Part shown: piece by piece, positions 26,663 to 37,000 of the stretch
Layout of the letters: the number at the start of each line of letters is the position of its first letter
How positions within the stretch are numbered: the stretch's first letter is position 1
Assembly: GCA_017610385.1 (NCBI GenBank)
Contig: JAFCCC010000002.1
Location: 1 to 64,000 of the forward strand
Direction of reading: 5' to 3'
DNA from: Candidatus Nanohalarchaeota archaeon
Lineage (GTDB): Archaea > Nanohalarchaeota > Nanosalinia > Nanosalinales > JAFCCC01
Length of the DNA: 64,000 nt
The notes under the pieces: generated by a model
What the model saw: only the letters and a program-made list of their open reading frames with translations
Databases searched by the model: none
What the model was told of the DNA's origin: nothing
Translations under genes and position numbers: made by a program

Positions 26663-28396
26663 TTATTTTACTGTAACCACTTTAGCCAAATTACGAGGTT
26701 TATCTATTGGAAGGTTCTTTAACTTTGCAATTTCATAAGTTAATAAAAATCCCAGAATTGATGCATATAATGCAAAGGTTTCCTTGCCTTCTGGAATTTT
26801 AAAATCCCCATAATATGGAGAAATTAATATGGCTTGTGCGTTTCTTGATTCAACTTCTTTTAAATTTGAAAGTATCGGATCGTGTTTTTCAGAAATTAAA
26901 ATAATTACAGGTGTTTTGTTTTCTATTAGCGCTAAAGTTCCATGCTTTAATTCTCCACTCATCATGCCTTCTGCATGGATATATGAAACTTCTTTTAATT
27001 TCAATGAGATTTCCCTAGCTACTGCGTACCCAGAACCTTTTCCTATAATATAAATGTCTTTTTTGTTTTTTAGGAGCTGTGCTACTTTTTTTATTTGACT
27101 TGAATTGTTTTCTATGAGTTCTTTTACATTATCAAATATTTTCTCTAGGTTTATTTTCATTCCTAATTCCTGAGATAATTTTAAAAATAAATAAAGCTCG
27201 TTACTATAGGTTTTAGTCGAAGCAACCGCGATTTCTTGCCCCGCGAGAATATTAATGTTCAAAAAACAAAGTCTTTCTATAGAACTATGCGGGACATTTA
27301 CTATAGAGACTAAAGAGTAACATGAATTTTTTACTGGTTTTATTGCATCTAGAACATCCATAGTTTCTCCACTTTGAGAAACTGCGATGATAAGTGTTTC
27401 TTTATCTACAAGCCCGATATTAGAAAATTCTGAGGCGATTATTGCTCGTGCATCAAATCCCAATCGAGTTAATAAGTACGTTGCATATAGTGATGCATGA
27501 TATGATGTCCCCGCTGCTACAAACAGGATTTTTTTAGAATTTAAAATTAAATTTTTTAAATTCTGTATTTTATTTTTCTGGTCAGAATTCAAAGAAATTG
27601 ATAATCTTTCAATACATTTTGGTTCCTCATAAATTTCTTTTAACATATAATGTTCAAAGTTTTTGTTTTTCTTTTCTTCTTTTACCCAATTAAATTTAGT
27701 TATTTTTTTAATAATTTCAAGTCCATTTTGATTATAGAATCGAAAACCTTTATTTGAAATAATAGCAAATTCATTATCTTCAAAAAATATTGCTTTATGT
27801 GTAAATTTAGAGAATGCGTAGATATCTGATCCAAGAAAAATCTCGTTAGTACCGATCCCCAAAGCTAATGGGGAATCTCTTTTAATTGCATAGATTTCAT
27901 TTGTCTGGGTATTGAGAAATAAAATCGCTAATGTTCCTTTAACTTCTTTTAAAAATTCTTTTATTGCTTCTTTTATTGTGAGGCCCTTATTCAATTTATT
28001 TTCAAAATAATATAATGCGATTTCTGAATCTGTATCTGAAATTAAATTCACACTATTCAATTTATTTTTTAATTCTTCAAAATTTTCAATGATTCCATTA
28101 TGTACTATAATTAAATTTTTGGATTGAGTAAGATGTGGGTGAGCATTAATTTGATTTACTTTTCCGTGAGTGGCCCAGCGGGTATGACCAATTCCGATAG
28201 TTCCATGTAATTTTGAAAATTGTAGTTTGGCATCTATTTTACTTATTGCGCCTACTCCTTTTTTTATATTAATTTGATGATTCTCAAGGGTAGCGATTCC
28301 TGCAGAATCATAACCGCGGTATTCTAATTTTTTTAGACCTTCTAAAAGAATCGGGGCTGCTTGTTTATATCCTAAATAGCCTGTAATCCCACACAT
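26663..28396 (-). CDS. glmS: Glutamine--fructose-6-phosphate aminotransferase (isomerizing)
   Basis: MCGITGYLGYK, GIGHTRWATHGKVNQINAHPH, AAGTSYHASL, VSQSGETMDVLDA, C-terminal LPIDKPRNLAKVVTVK. Confidence 0.97.
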   Translation of the reverse strand: MCGITGYLGYKQAAPILLEGLKKLEYRGYDSAGIATLENHQINIKKGVGAISKIDAKLQFSKLHGTIGIGHTRWATHGKVNQINAHPHLTQSKNLIIVHNGIIENFEELKNKLNSVNLISDTDSEIALYYFENKLNKGLTIKEAIKEFLKEVKGTLAILFLNTQTNEIYAIKRDSPLALGIGTNEIFLGSDIYAFSKFTHKAIFFEDNEFAIISNKGFRFYNQNGLEIIKKITKFNWVKEEKKNKNFEHYMLKEIYEEPKCIERLSISLNSDQKNKIQNLKNLILNSKKILFVAAGTSYHASLYATYLLTRLGFDARAIIASEFSNIGLVDKETLIIAVSQSGETMDVLDAIKPVKNSCYSLVSIVNVPHSSIERLCFLNINILAGQEIAVASTKTYSNELYLFLKLSQELGMKINLEKIFDNVKELIENNSSQIKKVAQLLKNKKDIYIIGKGSGYAVAREISLKLKEVSYIHAEGMMSGELKHGTLALIENKTPVIILISEKHDPILSNLKEVESRNAQAILISPYYGDFKIPEGKETFALYASILGFLLTYEIAKLKNLPIDKPRNLAKVVTVK

Positions 28397-28607
28397 TTTA
28401 ATCTAAGAAACATATGTTTCTTTTTGTTTAAAAAGCCCCACTAAAAACAGTTTAATGATAATAAAAAACCTTTTTTAGTAGTTTTTGATCAAGGTATAAA
28501 TTTTTTAATTAACGTATAAGTTAATTAGGAAAAATCTTATGAAATAAACGATAATTTTAAATGGTTATAAATAAATTATAGAACTATTACAAAAAAGTTT
28601 TTAGTAA

Positions 28608-29576
28608 TTGCGAAATTCGGTTGTGATTTTTATGGATAAATTAATTAGAAAAAAACAAGACAAATTTTATATAAAAGACATTAAAGTTGAGAAGCGCCCC
28701 GAAAGATTGAAGGCATTATTAAGTTCACAAAGATGGGAAATTCTGAAGATTTTGGCAGAACAGCCAAATTATTCTGCACAAATTGCCAATCAATTAAAAA
28801 TCCACGAACAGAGAGTATATTATCATATGAATCAATTAGAAAAAGCCGGAATAATCGAGGTAGTTAAACGAGAGGAACGTGGTGGTGCAATAGCTAAGTT
28901 TTATAGAGTAAAAGATTATGCATTTGCGATAGAGCTTCCATATGCGGAAGAACATCTATTAAATTTTCCTTTGAAAGAAGAGGCATCTAATCTAAAGAGA
29001 TTTTTGCATCCATTTATTTCTGGGGGTCGAGTAAATTGTAAAATTATTGTTGGGTCGCCTGATCCCCATGGTCCTTATCAAGTTAGAGGAAGAGATGGTC
29101 ATTATGGAATTGATCTTGCATTATTTTTAGGTCAATATGGATCTATTTCTAAAGAATTCTCAACTAAATTAGATGTAGATGTTAAAGCAGAAAAATCACA
29201 TAAAGAAAATATGATTTTGGTTGGTGGTCCATTAACAAATACTGTAATGAATGAAATTAATAAAAATTTGCCAATTAAATTTGAAAGCGAACAATTTCCA
29301 TTCAGAGCCATAATTTCAAAAAAAACATCAACTAAATATTCCGAAGATGCGTGTGGTTTAATTGCTAAATTTCCAAATCCATTTAATCCTGAAAATTTTA
29401 TGTTGGTTTTTGCGGGAGTGCGTTTCAATGGTACCAAATCTGCTGTTTTAGCATTGACTAGATTTTCTAATAAAGTTTTAGAGACGTATGAAGGAGAGGA
29501 TAGTTGGGCGTGTGTAGTAAAAGGTTTAGATTTGGATGGAGATGGTAAAATAGATTCTATTGAGATTTTAGAGTAA
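28608..29576 (+). CDS. Winged-HTH protein with S-layer-like/C-terminal sensor domain
   Basis: ArsR-like QRWEILKILAEQPNYSAQIANQLKIHEQRVYYHMNQLEKAGIIEVV; C-terminal ILVGGPLTNTVMNEINKNLP...LDLDGDGKIDSIEILE. Confidence 0.75.
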   Translation: MRNSVVIFMDKLIRKKQDKFYIKDIKVEKRPERLKALLSSQRWEILKILAEQPNYSAQIANQLKIHEQRVYYHMNQLEKAGIIEVVKREERGGAIAKFYRVKDYAFAIELPYAEEHLLNFPLKEEASNLKRFLHPFISGGRVNCKIIVGSPDPHGPYQVRGRDGHYGIDLALFLGQYGSISKEFSTKLDVDVKAEKSHKENMILVGGPLTNTVMNEINKNLPIKFESEQFPFRAIISKKTSTKYSEDACGLIAKFPNPFNPENFMLVFAGVRFNGTKSAVLALTRFSNKVLETYEGEDSWACVVKGLDLDGDGKIDSIEILE

Positions 29577-29597
29577 TTACTCGCGATTTTAGAATAA

Positions 29598-30686
29598 TCA
29601 CTTGGTAAGTGGATTCTTTAGAAGATCCATTGGAACTAAATCCTTGGGAGTGATTTTTGTGCCAGACAAATACGAAACACCCCAAATTCCTATTAACATA
29701 GGGACCCAACAATAGAAAGTTCTAAACAATATCGTTGCGATTGCAGCTTCTGCCGCACTTACTCCACCTAAAAGAACTAGAAACGTGCCTAAAATGAGTT
29801 CTGTACCTCCAAAACCAGTAGGAACCGGAATTAATACCACTAAACTAGAACTGGCTAAAATTAAAATTAATAATATCCAAGGAAGCTGGATATTCATACC
29901 ATATAAAATTAGATAAAATAAACCCACAGTAAATGCCCATTCTATGATGGCCAAACCAATGGATTTAATTACTGTAGATTGTTCGTTTACTACTTCATGC
30001 AAAGTTTTTTCATAAATATGAATTTCCATTTTAATATCTTTTTTAAAGTGTTTTTCCCATGTTTTAGAACCCTTCTCAAAAAAATGTTTTATTTTTAATA
30101 CCAAAGACCCTAAAAATAATCCAACGACATCTAGCCAACTTTCTTTTTTCCATAAAATTAAAAAACTAATTGCAATAGTAGCACCTACGAGCAGGGAACC
30201 ACTAAAAATACTTAGGGTTAGGGGGGTTATGTGCCCACTGATCATAAAAATTATTAGCCCGATCCAAGAAATTACAAATAACGTACTCATTCTCAAGAAA
30301 TCTGAAATAGTTATGGCGGCTAAACTCTTTTCTGTTGGAATATTTGTGTTTTTATTTAAAATATGAGCTGTTAGTGGTTTACTTCCAATTGCACCAACAG
30401 GAATTATTGCGTTTAGAAATTGAGTAGCATAAACTAAAATAAGAGCTTTTCTATACTTTAAAGGATATCCTAGTCCAGAAATGGAAATATGCCAGATTTT
30501 TGACTTTACTATCAAAATCAAAAAAGAGACTAAACCAGCCAGTATAAGATACTTGAGTTTCACAGAAAGTAGAGCATTATACAACTCCATCCAGCCTATT
30601 GTTCTTAATACAAAGAATAAAAGTAAAGCAATAAGTATTGTACTAAAAAAGGTTCTTTTCCTATGTTTGTGAATGATATGTTTCAT
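29598..30686 (-). CDS. Flippase-like / UPF0104 (LPG synthase TM-domain) membrane protein
   Basis: Multi-TM; VVLIPVPTGFGGTELILGTFLVLLGGVSAAEAAIATILFRTFYCWVPMLIG. Confidence 0.88.
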   Translation of the reverse strand: MKHIIHKHRKRTFFSTILIALLLFFVLRTIGWMELYNALLSVKLKYLILAGLVSFLILIVKSKIWHISISGLGYPLKYRKALILVYATQFLNAIIPVGAIGSKPLTAHILNKNTNIPTEKSLAAITISDFLRMSTLFVISWIGLIIFMISGHITPLTLSIFSGSLLVGATIAISFLILWKKESWLDVVGLFLGSLVLKIKHFFEKGSKTWEKHFKKDIKMEIHIYEKTLHEVVNEQSTVIKSIGLAIIEWAFTVGLFYLILYGMNIQLPWILLILILASSSLVVLIPVPTGFGGTELILGTFLVLLGGVSAAEAAIATILFRTFYCWVPMLIGIWGVSYLSGTKITPKDLVPMDLLKNPLTK

Positions 30687-30709
30687 TTTTACTTATGCTT
30701 GTTTTTCTA

Positions 30710-30862
30710 TTATGCATATTCGTTTAGCTTCTTTTTAACAAAACTCATTTTCAGTTTGATTTTCCATTTCTCATCGGCTGTTTTGACCTTTTTTAGATCT
30801 TCTTCGTATTTTTTCAATAGGTTCAAAAAGATTTCTTTTGGCAACTGATTAGTCATTACCAT
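30710..30862 (-). CDS. Small conserved-looking protein (MVMTNQLPKEIFLNLLKKYEEDLKKVKTADEKWKIKLKMSFVKKKLNEYA)
   Basis: Clean 50-aa frame immediately upstream of the flippase-like gene; the + strand ORF 30663-30848 is its Phe-rich antisense. Confidence 0.5.
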   Translation of the reverse strand: MVMTNQLPKEIFLNLLKKYEEDLKKVKTADEKWKIKLKMSFVKKKLNEYA

Positions 30863-30943
30863 TATTTAGAACTCATTTGATTAAGTAATTTAGCATTTTG
30901 AAGTGAATAGATTTATTTAACTAAATCTCGAATTTTTTACTTT

Positions 30944-31714
30944 TTATAGGATTTTTATTTCTATTTGCCCCAAACTTAATTCAGGAAGTAACAGTTCTTT
31001 ATTTTGTTCTCTACAAACCTCTTCATAGATGTAAATTGCTCTAGATCTGGATAAACCGAGTAATTGCTTTATGGTGCTTCCTTCCTCTTTTGATTCATTT
31101 GCTCTCCAGTCTATTACATCATCAGCATTATTCCTTGTTGGTGCTACAAATTTATCATTCATGGGATCTACAGAATATTCCAGTTGAGCCATGGCATCCA
31201 TCATACTTTTTCCACGACCACCCTCTTTTAGTGGTTTGATATCTCGTTTCAATCTTCTTCTTTGAGCTGTTCTAGCATCTGTTTCAACGAATAAACGATG
31301 ATTATAGAGCTGAATTAATTTTGTTCCAATAGGTGGTCCAGACCATAATGCATAAATGCCTTCAAGTATCGCCACATCTTGATTTGCAGGCATTTCTCCT
31401 AATTCGTTTGGATCGTAACAATGTGTCCCGAAATTATATTTTGGATAGAAGAATCCTTCTCCCGCTAAAATTCTTTGTGCAAAAGATACAATTTTTGGGA
31501 AATTTATTACTTCAGGACAATCGTAACTGAATACGGGATCAAAAGACATAGCGTGTCTTTCTTCAGCACTTTTCCAACTTAAATCAATGTATGCGTCATC
31601 TGTAGAGAATGTAGAACAGATTAATCCCCATAATTCGAGTTGTTTTTTGATGAGCGTTGCTATTGTTCCTTTGCCGGCGCCACTCCCACCAGCAATTCCG
31701 ACCAAATATGTCAT
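30944..31714 (-). CDS. Uridine kinase-like nucleoside kinase (start trimmed to MTYLVGIAGGSGAGKG at 31714)
   Basis: VGIAGGSGAGKGTIAT Walker A, STDDAY, AILEGIYAL, FVETDARTAQRRRLKRD. Confidence 0.85.
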   Translation of the reverse strand: MTYLVGIAGGSGAGKGTIATLIKKQLELWGLICSTFSTDDAYIDLSWKSAEERHAMSFDPVFSYDCPEVINFPKIVSFAQRILAGEGFFYPKYNFGTHCYDPNELGEMPANQDVAILEGIYALWSGPPIGTKLIQLYNHRLFVETDARTAQRRRLKRDIKPLKEGGRGKSMMDAMAQLEYSVDPMNDKFVAPTRNNADDVIDWRANESKEEGSTIKQLLGLSRSRAIYIYEEVCREQNKELLLPELSLGQIEIKIL

Positions 31715-31959
31715 TAAAAATAAGTATTGGGTATAAAAGTGTAAATAGTTTTTGAAATAGGTTATAAATACTATTTTAACAAAAATGATAATATATTTAC
31801 TTAGAAAATATTTATGATTTTGAGTTTTAGAGGACAAAAACAGAAATTAAAAAATCAGTTAAGTATTTTGTTTAAAAACTCTAAAAGTTCTATTTCAATA
31901 TCCATCTAATTAAATATATTTTCTAGTAAAGATACGTTTTTTATTCTGTATGAGAATAT

Positions 31960-32574
31960 ATGTCTGGGAAAAAGATGGTAGAAGATGAACCAAAATATAA
32001 TTCTCAAGAAGGTCATTTAGTGGTAATCGCTGGACCAATGTTTGCTGGAAAAAGTGAAGAACTTGTTAGAGAAATCACCAGAGTTTCTTTTACAGGACAA
32101 CCATTTCTTTTAGTTAAACCCTCTATAGATACAAGATATAGTAAAACTGACGTTGCCACTCACAATGGACGATTGAAGCCTGCAGTATTGTTAGATTTAG
32201 AAAATGAAACTTGGGAGAATTTAAATGAACTTGCAGAAGGAACTCTCTCAGAAATAAAGTGGATTGGGTTTGATGACGTGCAATTCTTTGGTCCAAAATT
32301 TGTGAATCTTTGTTTACAGTTAGTTGAAAGGGGTAAAAAAGTTATTGTAGCGGGATTAGATACTAATATCCTAGGTAAACCCTTTGGAATTATGCCTGAT
32401 TTATTAGCGTATGCGGATGAAGTAAGAAAACTAAAGGCAGTTTGTACAAAGTGCAAAGAAAGGGAAGCAAGCAGGACATATAGAACCGTTGGTGGACCGC
32501 TTATTATGGTGGGAGGACCAGAAATTTACGAGGCCAGATGTAAATTGTGCCATAGAATGCCGGGAGAAGGTTAG
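31960..32574 (+). CDS. tdk: Thymidine kinase
   Basis: VVIAGPMFAGKSEELVREI, LLVKPSIDTRYS, IKWIGFDDVQFF, VIVAGLDTNILGKPFG, CTKC...CKLCH zinc ligands. Confidence 0.96.
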   Translation: MSGKKMVEDEPKYNSQEGHLVVIAGPMFAGKSEELVREITRVSFTGQPFLLVKPSIDTRYSKTDVATHNGRLKPAVLLDLENETWENLNELAEGTLSEIKWIGFDDVQFFGPKFVNLCLQLVERGKKVIVAGLDTNILGKPFGIMPDLLAYADEVRKLKAVCTKCKEREASRTYRTVGGPLIMVGGPEIYEARCKLCHRMPGEG

Positions 32575-32708
32575 TTATCTAATTACTCTTCTAAATACTC
32601 ATAATATATAACGGTTATTTGCACATTCATTTTTGAAAATCTTTTAAAATCTGAAAAGATTACAAACACATTTAACTTTTCAAAATAATTGCTTAATAGT
32701 GGCAACAT

Positions 32709-33398
32709 ATGTCAAAAGAAAAAAATGCAAGCGGATTACAACTAAACACTCGTTTTAGTCTTGATACGTTAGAACAGTTTGAATTTTATGATCTTAATTC
32801 AAATGGACATTCACAAGCAATTTACACCCCCATAGGACTTAGCAAGAAACGGCGTTTTACTACCTTACTTTATTGTATGCGTACTCCACAAGATCAATAT
32901 TTGTTTGTTCCTGGTCGAGGATTTGTGGGTTTATTACGATTAAATGGATCGTTAAAATTCAACGCAATCGCTCGCTGGTGGAAATCTATTTTTGATTATT
33001 TAGAATTAGAGGTAAAAACACTTACTCCAGAATCAGAAGTAAAAAGGCTTACTTCAGAAGTAGATAATGTTGAAGGTATTGAAGGAGATCTTCCAGTTTC
33101 AAAACAGCTAGAATTTGCGCAAGACTCTGTATTTTTCTGTTTGGGAGATCAAGTTTCATTAGATTTTGCTGATCCCGCAAGGGTGGGAGATTTAGATAAA
33201 CGGTCTCAGGAAAAATTCAAAAAAGGAATGCGTTTGGGTTGGGATTATTGGCTTTTTAACTATCGTGATGCTGGACTGCTTACTGCACGTAGAAAATGGT
33301 ACAGAGAAAACTCTGGAGAACTTGATTTATGGATAAATAACAATGTTGCACTCTTTATAGAAGATTTAGGGGGAGTTAATCTGAAATTAAAAGAATAG
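32709..33398 (+). CDS. Hypothetical protein
   Basis: 229-aa ORF; internal short duplication TPESEVKRLTSEVDN. Confidence 0.6.
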   Translation: MSKEKNASGLQLNTRFSLDTLEQFEFYDLNSNGHSQAIYTPIGLSKKRRFTTLLYCMRTPQDQYLFVPGRGFVGLLRLNGSLKFNAIARWWKSIFDYLELEVKTLTPESEVKRLTSEVDNVEGIEGDLPVSKQLEFAQDSVFFCLGDQVSLDFADPARVGDLDKRSQEKFKKGMRLGWDYWLFNYRDAGLLTARRKWYRENSGELDLWINNNVALFIEDLGGVNLKLKE

Positions 33399-33507
33399 AG
33401 GTTCTGTTTTGTTTATTAATTAATTTGTAGAAGATATTCTTTTTGTTTATTAGTTATTGTGTGCTTAGTTGCAGTCGAGCTATTTATTATGCATTATTAG
33501 TATTTAG

Positions 33508-33581
33508 CGGACCTGAGGGGTCTCGAACCCCCGACCCCTTGCTTAGGAGGCAAGTGCTCTATCCAACTGAGCTACAGGCCC
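33508..33581 (-). tRNA. tRNA-Arg (anticodon CCT)
   Basis: RC: GGGCCTGTAGCTCAGTTGGATAGAGCACTTGCCTCCTAAGCAAGGGGTCGGGGGTTCGAGACCCCTCAGGTCCG; 7-bp acceptor stem, CTTGC/GCAAG anticodon stem, loop CTCCTAA, GGTTCGAGACC T-arm. Confidence 0.95.
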
Positions 33582-33732
33582 AAACTTCAAGAAGTTTGAT
33601 CATCACGCAAAACTTTTACGAGTTTTCCTAACTTGTGAACAAAATTCACAAGTACAGCGAGTTGATTCGCAACTCACTATACTTTTTCTATAGTTAAAAG
33701 TTTTTAAATACTCTGAATAATTAATACAGAAT

Positions 33733-34027
33733 ATGAATGCATATCTCATTCTTTTGGGAATAGTAATCGGATTTCTTGTCGCAAAATATTTTTCTGGGAA
33801 AAGGGGGTAAACAAGGACGACTAAAATCATTAAAATTTAACATTAAAAAATATACCATTCACTATTGGTTTATTGCAACTTCGATTCTCCTTATTTTCAT
33901 TATATTTAATTATTACAATGATATCATTCATGGAATACTCATTGGTTTAATCATTCAGGGAATTACTTATAGAGATTTTTACAAGATAATATACTCAAGA
34001 AAATTACACCCAAAAATTTTTCAATAA
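33733..34027 (+). pseudogene. Small membrane protein interrupted by +1 frameshift at G5 run (or programmed/phase-variable)
   Basis: Frame 1 MNAYLILLGIVIGFLVAKYFSGKRG* ends at 33810; frame 2 continues GKQGRLKSLKFNIKKYTIHYWFIATSILLIFIIFNYYNDIIHGILIGLIIQGITYRDFYKIIYSRK. Confidence 0.6.
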
Positions 34028-34066
34028 AGAACTTTATAAACTTCTTTTACCTTTTATTTGTAATGT

Positions 34067-37000
34067 ATGAAAAAAAGTGTGATGATTTTAATTCTAATTG
34101 GAATATTTTTAATTAATTTCAATTTGGTAAACGCAACAACAAATGTTACTGAATGTGGGACCTTGAGTTCAGCAAACACAATTTATCAACTAAATCAGTC
34201 AATTAATTCTTCTTTTGATTGTATAATAATTAATGCAACAAATATTACTCTTGATTGTCAAGGGTATAACATTAGTTTTGGAAATGCCACAGGCGGAAAA
34301 GGAATCAGGATTTCTAATGACGATGAGGAAGGATATGATAATGTTACTGTTCAAAATTGTGTTGTTATTCAGAATGAATCTGGTGCAGACCACACCGCAA
34401 TATTTTTTGGAATGAATTCTGAAAATGGAGTTGTTTATAATAATACTATTTTTGTTTTTGGGGTGGATACCCCTGGAATGCTTTTTGAATCAAATTCTGT
34501 TAATGCGAATATAAGTTTTAATAATATAACTGCTTCTGGTGGATTGGGTTCTGGAATAGTTTTAAGTGAAAATGGTAGTGGTGCAGACATTAGGAGCAAT
34601 ACCATAATAACTTCTGGAGATGATTCTAATGGGATTCTTATTGGGGAGAATTCATCAAATGGAACGCTTTTTAATAACACAATTACAACTTCTGCAAATT
34701 TAAGTTTTAGAGACGGAATAGGAGGAATTTTTTTGGAACTTGGAACAAATAATGTAAATGTGAGTTCAAATACCATCAATACTTCTGGAACAGACGGACC
34801 AGGAATTTGGATATGGGGTTCTAATCATTCTATTGACGGAAATACAATTATAACGTCTGGAGAACAGGGAGATGGAATTTATATGTCTGATGTACAAGGA
34901 ATAAACTTAACTTCCAATACCATAACTATTTCTGGGATTAGTGCAGATGGAATTCATTCCCAACTGTCTGAAAATTCATCAACTCTCATTTATAATAATG
35001 TTATAATGACTTCTGCAAATTATTCTTATGGTATTTATCTTCTAGAAGAAAATTATAATAATATTTCTTCAAATAACATAACAACTTCTGGTACTGCTTC
35101 TTATGGAATTTATTTTAATGAATCACATAATGCTACCTTATTAAATAATATAATTAAAACCGAGGAATCAGATTCTTATGTTCTTTATCTTGACACTTCA
35201 ACAGGAAATTTTTATAATAATATTTTTAATACTTCAACAAGTGGCTCTGGAATTAATTTTATAAATTGCGATGTTAGCTATTTTAATACCAGCAAAACAT
35301 CGGGGACAAATATTATTGGAAGGGGATATATTGGTGGAAATTTTTGGACAAATAATTTAGGTACTGGTTATAGTGATAATTGTATTGATTCTAATGGGGA
35401 TTATGTGTGTGATGTTATCTATTCAGTAAATGACTCTATAGATTATCTCCCCCTTGCTGATCATACTAATGTGATTTCAGCATGTGGGACATTAAATATT
35501 GAAGATAAATCTTATTATTTGAATCAAAGTCTATTGGTTAATGGAACTTGTTTTAATATTACTGCAAACAACATCACTCTTGACTTTAATGGATATAATA
35601 TCACAGGAAACACAACAGGGAATGGTATTAATGTCACTGGTTACAATGAAACAACGATCTTAGATGGACTTATTTATAATTTCTCAATAGGGATTTATTT
35701 TAAGAACAATTCAAATAACAATATAACAAATATAACTTCAAATAATAATTATCAAGGAATTGCATTCACTACAAGTTCAAATAACAATTTGACAACCTTA
35801 ACTACAAATAATAATACTGCGAATGGGATCCTCCTTGAATCTTCTTCAATGAATAATGTTTTTACAAATATAATAGCACATTCAAATAATCATCTAGGAA
35901 TTTATATTGTTGTTTCATCAAATAACAACACATTTACTGATATAGATATAAATTATTCTGGAATTGGTCTTGCTATTGCTTCAGGCAATACATTTACCAA
36001 TATGAATATAAGTAATTCTACAACAGATGCAATTCTTTTGCAATATGCAACTTCTGATAATAATAACTTTACAAATGTGGTTGTAACAAATACAAGTGCC
36101 TCTTATTATGATATTAATTTTTCTACTGCCGGTATTGATGGAACATGGATTAAGGGAATTAATTTTGGGAGATATACTTTTGCCGGTGCTGGTGGAAAAG
36201 TTAATTTTGAGGAACCAAATTTTGGAAAAGTTGTATTTTTAGAAGCAATTAATGGAAGTGGGACAGATCTTTCTACCGAAGTTGACATTGAGAACAATTC
36301 TGTTTTTGTAAATTCTTCTGCAAATTCTGGATTAAATAAAAGTGCAAATATAACTTTATATAGCATAACTTATACAGATCCAAAACCACAATATAGTTCT
36401 AATGGAGTCACATTCATAGATTGCACTGCAACAACAGATCCTGCCTGTGCTGAACTTGGTTTTAGTGGAAATAATTTTGTATTTAATGTATCCCATTTTA
36501 CTTATTTTAGATCTGCTGAAGCGTATATTACCCCTAGTGACACAACTTCTTCAAGTTCAGGTGGTGGAGGATATCCCAATTATCGACCAAAAGAAGATGA
36601 ATTAAATAAAGGATATCAAAAATTAATGTATAAAAATTGGAAAGTATCTTTTAAAGTAGAAAATATTTCACATACATTTAAAGTGGGAGATATTACCGAA
36701 ACAAATGCAAAAATAAGTATTTCTTCTGAAACTCAAGAAGCTGTACTTTCAGTTGGAGAAGAAAAGAAATTTGAACTTTCAGAGGATAATTATTATGATA
36801 TCTTGGTTAAATTGAATTCAATAGATACAACATGGAAAAATAGAGCAAACTTTACAATACAAACAATACATGAAGAAATTGTTTCTCCACAAAAAAATGA
36901 AGCAGAAAAAGAGATAATACAACCAGGTCCTGAAAGCGAAGGAGAAGTAATCCCTGAAAGCGAAGGAGAAGTTGAAGAAGGAAAAACAAATTCAACATGG

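Noticed and set aside
33508-33581. tRNA-Arg as an integration site
   Set aside because: Looked for a displaced copy of the tRNA 3' end nearby and did not find one by eye.
34199-34779. Minus-strand ORFs opposite the beta-helix gene
   Set aside because: Antisense of low-complexity N/S/T-rich repeats.
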